Origin: Phytohabitans sp036906915
Lineage (GTDB): Bacteria > Actinomycetota > Actinomycetes > Mycobacteriales > Micromonosporaceae
Assembly (NCBI RefSeq): GCF_036906915.1
Contig: NZ_JBAKHX010000141.1
Coordinates: 1 to 11,465 of the forward strand
Direction: 5' to 3'
DNA length: 11,465 nt
Below, one piece after another: positions 1 through 6,071 of the stretch (its first letter is position 1; each line of letters begins with the position of its first letter). The notes under the pieces were generated by a model that worked only from the letters and a program-made list of their open reading frames with translations, ran no database searches and had not been told where the DNA came from. The position numbers and the translations under genes are program-made.

Positions 1-79
1 TCACAGGCGCCACCAAACCGAAACGCGTCAAACGGACACCACGACCTTAAGTCACCGGTATTGCGCTTAGGGGGCACGC

Positions 80-739
80 CTAGCGGTTGCGGCGCGTCAG
101 CAGTGTCGGCTTCGCTTCCAGGTGTGACAGGCCGTTCCACGCCAGGTTGACCAGGTGCGCGGCCACCGTCTCCTTGCGCGGCTTGCGCACCTCCAGCCAC
201 CAGCGGCCGGTTAGCGCCACCATGCCGACCAGCGCCTGCGAGTACAGCTCGGCCAGCTTCGGATCGTATCCGCGCTGCTTGAACTCGGCGCCCAGTATGT
301 GCTCAACCTGGTGCGCCACGTCGTTGAGAATGCTGCTGAAGTTGCCGGTCGCGGACATGACCGGCGACTCCCGCACCAGCACCCGGAAGCCGTCGGTCTC
401 GCCCTCGATGTAGTCGAGCAGCGCCAGCGCCGCCTGCTCCAACAGCTCGCGCGGGTGGCCGGCGGTCAGCGCGTTGGTGATCCGGTCGAGCAGCGCCCGG
501 ACCTCCCGGTCCACCACGACCGCGTACAGGCCTTCCTTGCCGCCGAAGTGCTCGTACACGACGGGCTTGGAGACCTTCGCGCGGTGCGCGACCTCCTCTA
601 TGGAGGTCGCGTCGAACCCGCGCTCGGCGAACAGTTGGCGGCCGATGACGATGAGCTGCTCACGGCGTTGCGCCGCCGACATCCGAACCCGTGAGCTGGG
701 TTTGGGTGGCGCCCCGTTTGCGCTTGAAATATCTGTCAC
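80..739 (-). CDS. TetR/AcrR-family transcriptional regulator, probable regulator of the adjacent desaturase
   Basis: A 219-residue protein with a TetR-type N-terminal helix-turn-helix. Residues about 25-75 contain an ERGFDATSIEEVA helix, the recognition-helix stretch AKVSKPVVYEHF and the following GGKEGLYA, which is the canonical TetR_N pattern. The remainder (about 80-210) is mostly helical and would be the ligand-binding and dimerisation domain; its ligand cannot be read from sequence. I chose the GTG at 739 because it overlaps the TGA stop of the upstream desaturase (GTGA), implying translational coupling. An internal ATG at 682 gives a 200-residue protein closer to the usual family length and is a real alternative. 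Neither start has a convincing ribosome binding site. Sharing a transcript with the desaturase suggests autoregulation through the palindromes at 1729-1763. M. tuberculosis also has a TetR gene (Rv1019) beside glmU, so orthology is plausible. Family is certain; the regulated target is inference. Confidence 0.93.
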   Translation of the reverse strand: MTDISSANGAPPKPSSRVRMSAAQRREQLIVIGRQLFAERGFDATSIEEVAHRAKVSKPVVYEHFGGKEGLYAVVVDREVRALLDRITNALTAGHPRELLEQAALALLDYIEGETDGFRVLVRESPVMSATGNFSSILNDVAHQVEHILGAEFKQRGYDPKLAELYSQALVGMVALTGRWWLEVRKPRKETVAAHLVNLAWNGLSHLEAKPTLLTRRNR

Positions 740-1695
740 GGTGAGGGTTTTACCAACTTCGCGGCGATCCGCTCCGGCTTGGGCCAGCGCACGTCGTAGG
801 CGGCACCGATCTTCTCGAAGACCCAGATGGTGCGCGCCGAGATGTCGATCTGCCCGCGCAGCACGCCGTGGCGGGCGCAGGTCGGGTCGGCGTGGTGCAG
901 GTTGTGCCAGCTCTCGCCGAACGACAGGATCGCCAGTGGCCAGAAGTTCGCCGCCTTGTCGCCCTGGCGCATCTCGAACGGCCGCTCCCCGTACACGTGG
1001 CAGATCGAGTTGATCGACCAGGTGACGTGGTGCAGCAGGCCCACCCGCACGATGCCGGCCCAGAAGAACGCGGTCAGCGCGCCCTGCCACGACCAGGTGA
1101 CCAGGCCGCCGGCGGCAGCCGGCGCGACCATCGAGATCAGCACGAGCAGCGGGAACAGGTTGTCGACCCGGTTGATGTCCTTGTCGCGCAGCAGGTCGGG
1201 GGCGAAGCGCTCGCGGTTGGACAGCTCGCGGTGGAACAGCCACCCCATGTGCGCGAACCAGAGGCCCTTGACCAGCGCCCAGAAGCTCGTGCCGAACCGC
1301 CACGGCGAGTGAGGGTCGCCCTCCAGGTCGGAGAACGCGTGGTGACGCCGGTGGTCGGCGACCCACTGCGTGATGTTGCCCTCGACCGCGAACGAGCCCG
1401 CCACCGCGAGCGCGATCCGCAGCCAGCGCTTGGCCTTGAACGACCCGTGTGTGAAGTACCGGTGGTAACCGACCGTGATGCCGATCCCGGCCACGGAGTA
1501 CCAGACCGCGAAGATCGCGACATCGGTCCAGGACAACCAGCCGCCCCAGGCGATCGGAACGGCCGCGAACACCCCGAGGAACGGGATCACGACGAACGCC
1601 CAGAGGCCGATCAGGATGCCCTTGGACTGGGTGCCCTCGGTCAGCGGCTTGGCAACGTTGGGAGTGGACGTCTCGGCGAGGGTGGCAGGAGACAT
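736..1695 (-). CDS. Membrane fatty acid (acyl-CoA / stearoyl-CoA type) desaturase
   Basis: A 319-residue integral-membrane di-iron desaturase that would introduce a cis double bond into saturated acyl chains, probably at delta-9, using O2 and an external electron donor. The three histidine boxes are present in order: HRYFTH (78-83), HRRHH (115-119) and HNLHH (264-268). An extra HH pair follows at 222-223. Hydrophobic segments lie near 26-48, 55-75, 92-105, 181-198 and 202-222, as expected for a four-helix desaturase fold with cytosolic histidine boxes. No fused cytochrome b5 or ferredoxin domain is present, so the electron donor must be encoded elsewhere. The ATG at 1695 is preceded by GAGG about 6 bases upstream. 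The stop overlaps the start of the TetR gene by four bases, making a two-gene operon. The palindromes at 1729-1763 sit where its promoter should be, so repression of desaturation by the TetR protein is the simplest model. Confidence 0.96.
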   Translation of the reverse strand: MSPATLAETSTPNVAKPLTEGTQSKGILIGLWAFVVIPFLGVFAAVPIAWGGWLSWTDVAIFAVWYSVAGIGITVGYHRYFTHGSFKAKRWLRIALAVAGSFAVEGNITQWVADHRRHHAFSDLEGDPHSPWRFGTSFWALVKGLWFAHMGWLFHRELSNRERFAPDLLRDKDINRVDNLFPLLVLISMVAPAAAGGLVTWSWQGALTAFFWAGIVRVGLLHHVTWSINSICHVYGERPFEMRQGDKAANFWPLAILSFGESWHNLHHADPTCARHGVLRGQIDISARTIWVFEKIGAAYDVRWPKPERIAAKLVKPSP

Positions 1696-1728
1696 GGAAC
1701 CTCACTGGCGGTGCGGGGAAAAGATTAA

Positions 1729-1763
1729 GTTACGCCTACGTCACCGTAACTTACGGAACCGTA
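1729..1763 (-). promoter_or_regulatory. Overlapping palindromes, candidate TetR operator and promoter of the desaturase operon
   Basis: Three inverted repeats overlap within 35 bases upstream of the desaturase start. GTTACG (1729-1734) pairs with CGTAAC (1745-1750). CCGTAA-c-TTACGG (1744-1756) is a perfect 13-base palindrome. TACGG-aa-CCGTA (1752-1763) is a third. The shared half-site is TTACGG/CCGTAA, repeated at regular spacing, which is typical of a TetR site bound by two dimers. On the minus strand a weak promoter, TTACGG - 16 bp - TAATCT (-10 at 1727-1722), would be covered by these sites. The arrangement is seen directly; its assignment to the TetR protein encoded in the same operon is inference. 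Confidence 0.65.
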
Positions 1764-1833
1764 GTTTGACGAGGGATGCACCGCCTAGGTTCTCCTTGCG
1801 ATCAGGCGGGCGCTACGCTGGCACTCACGACAG

Positions 1834-1908
1834 TCGGCTGTGGTGTAATTGGCAACACTGCGGGTTTTGGTCCCGTATTTCCAGGTTCGAGTCCTGGCAG
1901 CCGAGCCA
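1834..1908 (+). tRNA. tRNA-Gln (anticodon TTG), 3' CCA encoded
   Basis: A full cloverleaf folds by eye. The acceptor stem is TCGGCTG (1834-1840) with CAGCCGA (1898-1904), followed by discriminator G1905 and encoded CCA (1906-1908). The D stem is GTGT (1843-1846) with ACAC (1855-1858). The anticodon stem is GCGGG (1860-1864) with CCCGT (1872-1876), closed by one G-U pair, around the loop TTTTGGT whose positions 34-36 are TTG (1867-1869). The T arm is CCAGG - TTCGAGT - CCTGG (1881-1897). TTG reads glutamine codon CAA. A TACGCT hexamer at 1814-1819 could be its -10 box, giving a short 5' leader, but no clear -35 accompanies it. A tRNA-Gln directly upstream of glmU also occurs in other actinobacteria. 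Confidence 0.97.
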
Positions 1909-2010
1909 TCAGTAAATGTCCGGCTTCGGACTGGTAGCTGGCCAGATGGGCTGGCGCTCCGCGGACTACCATGAGGCCGCAACCCCATGCCGCCCCGACG
2001 GGAGCTTCTC
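1909..2010 (+). promoter_or_regulatory. tRNA-Gln / glmU spacer with two short inverted repeats
   Basis: Just after the tRNA, GTCCG-gctt-CGGAC (1918-1931) forms a 5-bp tetraloop hairpin that could help end or process the tRNA transcript, though it has no T tract. TGGTAG (1932-1937) and CTACCA (1966-1971) form a 6-bp inverted repeat enclosing the palindrome CTGGCCAG (1938-1945). TACCAT (1967-1972) fits an actinobacterial -10 box and would start a glmU transcript near 1979; no good -35 is visible. Whether glmU has its own promoter or is read through from the tRNA cannot be decided from sequence. Confidence 0.3.
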
Positions 2011-3510
2011 GTGACCTCTCCCCGCCCTCGTACCGTCGTCGTTCTCGCCGCCGGTGAGGGCAAACGGATGAAGTCCGCGCTCCCGAAGGTGTTGCACCCG
2101 CTGCTTGGCCGCACCCTCGTGGGTCACGTGCTGGCGGCGGCCGAGCCGCTGGGCGCGCAGCACACGATCGTGGTCGTGGGCCACGGCGCCGAGCAGGTCT
2201 CCGCTCACCTCGCCGAGATCGCCCCATACGCCGAGCCGGTGCTTCAGGCCAGCCAGAACGGCACCGGGCACGCCGTGCGTATCGCGCTGGAGGCGGCTGC
2301 CAACGTCGAAGGCACGGTGGTGGTGCTCAACGGCGACGTGCCGCTGCTGCGCTCCGACACGGTGGCGGCGCTGGTGGCCGCGCACGAGGCGGGCGACACC
2401 GAGGCGACGGTGCTGGCGGCGGAGGTGGCCGACCCGACAGGGCTGGGCCGGATCGTGCGCGACGCGAGCGGCGCCTTGGAGCGCATCGTCGAGGAGCGCG
2501 ACGCGACCGCCGCGCAGCGGGCGATCCGCGAGATCAACGCGGGCATCTACGCGTTCGACGGGCGGTTGCTGCGGGCGGCGCTGGGCAAGCTGTCGACGGA
2601 CAACGATCAGGGCGAGGAGTACCTGACGGACGTGTTCGGACTGCTGGCAACGGACGGCCGGCCGGTGGCGGTGCACGTGGCGGACGACGCGATTCAGACG
2701 TTGGGCTGCAACGACCGGGCGGAGCTGGCGGGGCTGCGCCGCCTGTTGCGCGACCGGGTCAACACGGCGTGGATGCGGTCTGGTGTGACGATCCTGGACC
2801 CGGCTACCACCTGGATCGACGTGACGGTGACGCTGGAGCCCGACGTGGTGATCGACCAGAACTCGCAGTTGCGTGGCGCGACCGCCGTGGCGGCGGGCGC
2901 GACCATCGGGCCAGACGTGACGCTGGTCGACACGGTGGTCGGTGCGGGTGCGTCGGTGGTGCGGGCGCACGCGATCGGCGCCGAGGTGGGTCCGGAGGTG
3001 AACATCGGGCCGTACGCCTCGCTGCGTCCCGGTACGAAGCTGGCCCGCAAGGCGAAGCTCGGCACGTTCGTGGAGACGAAGAACGCGGTCATCGGCGAGG
3101 GGTCGAAGGTGCCGCACCTGACGTACGTGGGTGACGCGACGATCGGCGAGTTCTCGAACATCGGCGCGGCGTCGGTGTTCGTCAACTACGACGGGGTGGC
3201 GAAGCACCACACGACGATCGGTAGCCACGTGCGGACGGGGTCCGACAACATGTTCGTGGCGCCGGTCGAGGTGGGCGACGGCGCGTACACGGGCGCGGGC
3301 ACGGTGGTGCGGCAGGACGTGCCGCCGGGAGCGCTGGCGGTGTCGGGTGGGCCGCAGCGAATCTTCCCGGATTGGACGGAGCGTAAGCGGCCGGGCACCC
3401 CGCCGGCCGAGGCGGCGCGCCGCGCCAAGGAGCGCGAGCGTGAGGCAGCGCACGACCAGGGTGATGCTGGTGGGCGCGGGACGACCTCGGGAGATACTGC
3501 AACCGAGTAG
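2011..3510 (+). CDS. glmU: Bifunctional UDP-N-acetylglucosamine pyrophosphorylase / glucosamine-1-phosphate N-acetyltransferase GlmU
   Basis: A 499-residue cytosolic enzyme for the last two steps of UDP-GlcNAc synthesis, the precursor of peptidoglycan and surface glycans. The N-terminal uridylyltransferase domain (about 7-240) has LAAGEGKRMKSALPK at 12-26, QNGTGHA at 82-88, NGDVPL at 107-112 and INAGIYAFDG at 175-184. The C-terminal left-handed beta-helix acetyltransferase (about 255-455) has RPGTKLARKAKLGTFVETKN, the family's catalytic histidine in VPHLTYVGDA (His369) and FVNYDG at 390-395. A charged, Ala/Gly-rich tail follows residue 455. I prefer the GTG at 2011 because GGGAG (2000-2004) lies 6 bases before it. 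An in-frame ATG at 1987 would add eight residues and has only a poor site. It is followed after 35 bases by prs, suggesting co-transcription. Confidence 0.98.
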   Translation: MTSPRPRTVVVLAAGEGKRMKSALPKVLHPLLGRTLVGHVLAAAEPLGAQHTIVVVGHGAEQVSAHLAEIAPYAEPVLQASQNGTGHAVRIALEAAANVEGTVVVLNGDVPLLRSDTVAALVAAHEAGDTEATVLAAEVADPTGLGRIVRDASGALERIVEERDATAAQRAIREINAGIYAFDGRLLRAALGKLSTDNDQGEEYLTDVFGLLATDGRPVAVHVADDAIQTLGCNDRAELAGLRRLLRDRVNTAWMRSGVTILDPATTWIDVTVTLEPDVVIDQNSQLRGATAVAAGATIGPDVTLVDTVVGAGASVVRAHAIGAEVGPEVNIGPYASLRPGTKLARKAKLGTFVETKNAVIGEGSKVPHLTYVGDATIGEFSNIGAASVFVNYDGVAKHHTTIGSHVRTGSDNMFVAPVEVGDGAYTGAGTVVRQDVPPGALAVSGGPQRIFPDWTERKRPGTPPAEAARRAKEREREAAHDQGDAGGRGTTSGDTATE

Positions 3511-3545
3511 TCGTCGAACCACCGACCCATGGGAGCGGATTGCCG

Positions 3546-4526
3546 ATGGGCAGCATCGTCGCGGAAAACCGCAAAAGCCTGATGCTCTTCTCGGGTCGGG
3601 GCTTTCCCGAGCTGGCAGATGAGATCGGCGAGGCACTGGGCGTGGCGCCGACGCCGACGGACGCGTACGAGTTCGCGAACGGCGAGATCTTCGTCCGGTA
3701 CCGGGAGTCGGTGCGGGGTTCGGACGCGTTCGTGGTGCAGGCCGTCACGCAGGGCGTCAACAAATGGGTCATGGAGACCCTGATCATGGTTGACGCGTTG
3801 AAGCGTGGTTCGGCGAAGCGGATCACCGTGGTGCTGCCGTTCTACCCATACTCGCGGCAGGACAAGAAGCACCGCGGGCGCGAGCCGATCTCCGCGCGTC
3901 TGATGGCCGACCTGCTGAAGACGGCGGGCGCGAACCGCATCTTGACGGTCGACCTGCACACAGCGCAGATCCAGGGTTTCTTCGACGGGCCGGTCGACCA
4001 CCTGTTCGCGATGGACACGCTGGCCGGGTACGTGGAGCGCAAGTACGCGGGCCGGCCGATGGCCGTGGTGGCGCCGGATTCGGGCCGGGTGCGGGTGGCC
4101 GAGCGCTGGACTGACCGGCTGGGCGGCTGCCCGCTGGCGTTCATCCACAAGACGCGCGACCCGTTGAAGCCGAACCAGGTCGTGGCGAACAGGGTGGTCG
4201 GCGAGGTCGAAGACCGGGTGTGCCTGATCGTCGACGACATGATCGACACCGGTGGCACGATCACGCGGGCGGCGGACATCCTGCACGAGTCGGGCGCTGC
4301 CGACGTGGTGGTGGCATCGACGCACGCGTTGCTGTCCGACCCGGCGACCGAGCGGTTGAAGAACAGCCGGATCAGCGAGGTGGTGGTGACGAACACGTTG
4401 CCGCTGCCGCCCGAGAAGCGTCTCGACAAGATCACGGTACTGTCGATCGCGCCGCTGCTTGCGCGTGCGATCCGCGAGGTGTTCGACGACGGCTCCGTGA
4501 CGACCCTGTTCGGGGGTCTGAGCTAA
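3546..4526 (+). CDS. prs: Ribose-phosphate pyrophosphokinase (PRPP synthetase)
   Basis: A 326-residue enzyme transferring pyrophosphate from ATP to ribose-5-phosphate to make PRPP for purine, pyrimidine, histidine, tryptophan and NAD synthesis; in actinobacteria PRPP also feeds decaprenyl-phospho-arabinose. Visible motifs are SGRGFPELA at 16-24, the ATP-binding and flexible-loop region PYSRQDKKHRGREPIS at 101-116, DLHTAQIQGFF at 136-146, the catalytic lysine region FIHKTRDP at 199-206, and the PRPP-binding loop VDDMIDTGGT at 229-238. Length and motif spacing match class I Prs. The ATG at 3546 is chosen because GGGAG (3531-3535) lies 10 bases upstream; a TTG two codons earlier (3540) is too close to that site. 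It follows glmU by 35 bases, an order common in Firmicutes and Actinobacteria. Confidence 0.98.
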   Translation: MGSIVAENRKSLMLFSGRGFPELADEIGEALGVAPTPTDAYEFANGEIFVRYRESVRGSDAFVVQAVTQGVNKWVMETLIMVDALKRGSAKRITVVLPFYPYSRQDKKHRGREPISARLMADLLKTAGANRILTVDLHTAQIQGFFDGPVDHLFAMDTLAGYVERKYAGRPMAVVAPDSGRVRVAERWTDRLGGCPLAFIHKTRDPLKPNQVVANRVVGEVEDRVCLIVDDMIDTGGTITRAADILHESGAADVVVASTHALLSDPATERLKNSRISEVVVTNTLPLPPEKRLDKITVLSIAPLLARAIREVFDDGSVTTLFGGLS

Positions 4527-4544
4527 CTGGCGCCTGGGCTCCGC

Positions 4545-4720
4545 TAGACTGGAGCGGTTGCCACGGCGAGGGTGCTCTGCGGGCCGCTGTTGAGACAGCA
4601 CCAACCGCACGGGGTCACCGTGATCGACGCGGTGCTCCGGGCCCTGTCCCAGCGCGCCTCCTCGCCCGGCACCGCCGCCGTCGACCCCACGCAGCAGACG
4701 AAAGCATCAGGAGTACTTCC
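4545..4720 (+). promoter_or_regulatory. Promoter and structured 5' leader of rplY, candidate autoregulatory RNA
   Basis: The 194-base gap before rplY carries a TAGACT hexamer (4545-4550) that fits a -10 box and would start transcription near 4557. Just there, GCGGTT (4554-4559) can pair with AACCGC (4603-4608), and nested inside GGTGCT (4571-4576) pairs with AGCACC (4597-4602), with no bulge between the two 3' strands. A competing hairpin, GCTGT-tgag-ACAGC (4586-4599), uses part of the same 3' strand. A second GGTGCTC (4631-4637), within a partial duplication of 4571-4590, could also capture AGCACC. Mutually exclusive pairings in a long leader of a ribosomal protein gene suggest feedback by L25. 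L25 binds 5S rRNA loop E, and proteobacterial rplY is autoregulated. The pairings are seen; the regulation is inference. Confidence 0.5.
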
Positions 4721-5350
4721 GTGTCCGAGGTAAAGATCAGCGCCGAGCCCCGCACCGAGTTCGGCAAGGGTGGTGCCCGTCGTACCCGTCGGGCCGGCAA
4801 GGTGCCCGCCGTGCTGTACGGCCACGGCGAGAAGCCCCAGCACATCGCGCTCCCCGCGCGGGAGTTCGCCGCCGCGATTCGTCACGGCGGCCTCAACCAG
4901 ATCTTCGCGATCGACATCGCGGGAGCCGCCACGACGCTGGCGCTCGCGAAGGCGATCCAGCGTGACCCGATCAAGGACACCTTCGAGCACGTCGACCTGC
5001 TGATCGTGAAGCGCGGCGAGCAGGTGACCGTCGAGGTTCCGGTGCACCTCATCGGCGAGGCCGCCCGCGGCACGCTGGTCGTTACCGAAAACTCGACGCT
5101 GACCGTCAACGCCGAGGCGCTGCACCTGCCCGAATACCTCGAGGCCTCGATCGAGGGCCTGGAGGGTGGTTCGCGGGTGACCGCCGCCGACGTCACGCTG
5201 CCGAGCGGCACCGAGCTGGCCGCCGACCCGGAGATGGTCATCGCCATGGTGACGGTGGCGCCGAGCGCCGAGCAGCTCGAGGGCGAGACCGCGGAGGAGG
5301 CTCCCGTCGAGACCGACGAGGCTCCGGCCGAGACCGCAGCCCAGGCCTGA
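4721..5350 (+). CDS. rplY: 50S ribosomal protein bL25, long Ctc/TL5 form
   Basis: A 209-residue protein of the general-stress Ctc type: an N-terminal L25 domain (about 1-92) that binds 5S rRNA, a TL5 C-terminal beta domain (about 93-180) and an acidic Ala/Glu-rich tail (181-209). Diagnostic stretches are FGKGGARRTRRAGKVPAVLYG (14-34), the start of the domain that contacts 5S rRNA, and FEHVDLL at 88-94. The start is GTG at 4721 with AGGAG (4709-4713) seven bases before it. No in-frame ATG is available near the domain boundary. It stands apart from prs by a 194-base structured leader and is closed by the hairpin at 5384-5408, so it is probably a monocistronic unit within the conserved glmU-prs-rplY-pth order. 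Function is certain from the domain pair. Confidence 0.97.
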   Translation: MSEVKISAEPRTEFGKGGARRTRRAGKVPAVLYGHGEKPQHIALPAREFAAAIRHGGLNQIFAIDIAGAATTLALAKAIQRDPIKDTFEHVDLLIVKRGEQVTVEVPVHLIGEAARGTLVVTENSTLTVNAEALHLPEYLEASIEGLEGGSRVTAADVTLPSGTELAADPEMVIAMVTVAPSAEQLEGETAEEAPVETDEAPAETAAQA

Positions 5351-5383
5351 TCGTTGCCGTGACGCTGAGCCGCTGACGTACGA

Positions 5384-5408
5384 AAGGGGGCCCCTGGCGG
5401 GCCCCCTT
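5384..5408 (+). terminator. Strong G+C-rich hairpin terminator after rplY
   Basis: AAGGGGGCCC (5384-5393) and GGGCCCCCTT (5399-5408) form a perfect 10-bp stem around the five-base loop CTGGC, 34 bases after the rplY stop and 21 before pth. There is no U tract beyond two T residues, which is common for actinobacterial hairpin terminators. Being nearly symmetrical it could stop transcription in both directions. It separates rplY expression from pth. Confidence 0.8.
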
Positions 5409-5429
5409 CGCATCCGTAGAGGTAGGCAG

Positions 5430-6011
5430 GTGGACGAGAGCTGGCTCGTGCTTGGGCTCGGCAACCCGGGCAAGGAGTACGCGCGCAATCGGCACAACGT
5501 CGGCTTCCTGGTGGCCGACCTGTTGGCCGGGCGGATCGGCGCGAAGTTCGGACGGCATCGCCGTGCGGTCGCCGAGGTGGCTGAGGGGCGACTTGGGTAC
5601 GGCGGGCCGAAGGTGGTCCTCGCGAAGCCGTTGACATACATGAACCTGTCGGGCGGGCCGGCGGCGGCGCTGGCGCAGTTCTACAAGGTACCGATCGGGC
5701 AGGTCATCGCGGTGCACGATGAGCTGGATCTCGGGTATGGGCAGGTGAAGGCCAAGCTCGGCGGCGGCGAGGGCGGGCACAACGGCCTGCGGTCGATGTC
5801 GAAGTCGTTGGGTGGCAAGGAGTACGCGCGGGTGCGGTTCGGCATTGGCCGGCCACCGGGGCGGCAGGATCCGGCTGACTACGTGCTTTCCGACTTTTCG
5901 GCGGTGGAGCGCAAGGAACTGGAGTTTTTGGTGGATCGGGCCGCTGACGTGGTCGAGGCCATCGTCACGCAAGGGGTTGAAGCCGCGCAAAACGCCTATA
6001 ACGGGGCGTGA
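5430..6011 (+). CDS. pth: Peptidyl-tRNA hydrolase
   Basis: A 193-residue Pth that releases the peptide from peptidyl-tRNA dropped by stalled ribosomes, recycling tRNA in the cytosol. The family signature LGLGNPGKEYARNRHNVGF is at 8-26 and includes Asn12 and catalytic His22. KPLTYMNLSGGP is at 66-77, with Asn72. HDELDL at 96-101 supplies Asp97, and GGHNGLRSM at 115-123 supplies Asn118. These correspond to the E. coli N10, H20, N68, D93 and N114 set. The start is GTG at 5430 with AGAGG (5417-5421) 8 bases upstream. The stop lies inside a small palindrome, GGGCGT-g-ACGCCC (6004-6016), too tight to be a convincing terminator. Another short inverted repeat, CGCGT-tgatcc-ACGCG, follows at 6027-6042. 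Confidence 0.98.
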   Translation: MDESWLVLGLGNPGKEYARNRHNVGFLVADLLAGRIGAKFGRHRRAVAEVAEGRLGYGGPKVVLAKPLTYMNLSGGPAAALAQFYKVPIGQVIAVHDELDLGYGQVKAKLGGGEGGHNGLRSMSKSLGGKEYARVRFGIGRPPGRQDPADYVLSDFSAVERKELEFLVDRAADVVEAIVTQGVEAAQNAYNGA

Positions 6012-6071
6012 CGCCCGGGCCGGTCACGCGTTGATCCACGCGAGACTAGATGACTCGGGCTGGGGGCTACG

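Noticed and set aside
80..1705. A single 541-codon open frame on the minus strand covering both the desaturase and the TetR gene
   Set aside because: Its first ~300 residues are Arg/Pro-rich shadow of the desaturase, which has intact histidine boxes in another frame. Only the last ~220 residues are a real protein (TetR).
1834..1908. tRNA-Gln as the attachment site of an integrated element
   Set aside because: The tRNA is followed by conserved housekeeping genes in their usual order. No integrase and no duplicated 3' end of the tRNA is seen.
1966..4610. Long antisense open frames opposite glmU and prs
   Set aside because: They are Arg/His-rich translations with no domains or start signals, the usual by-product of G+C-biased third codon positions in the true genes.
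6004..6042. Terminator between pth and the sugar transferase
   Set aside because: The palindrome at 6004-6016 has a one-base centre and the hairpin at 6027-6042 only 5 bp, with no T tract, so both are too weak to call.
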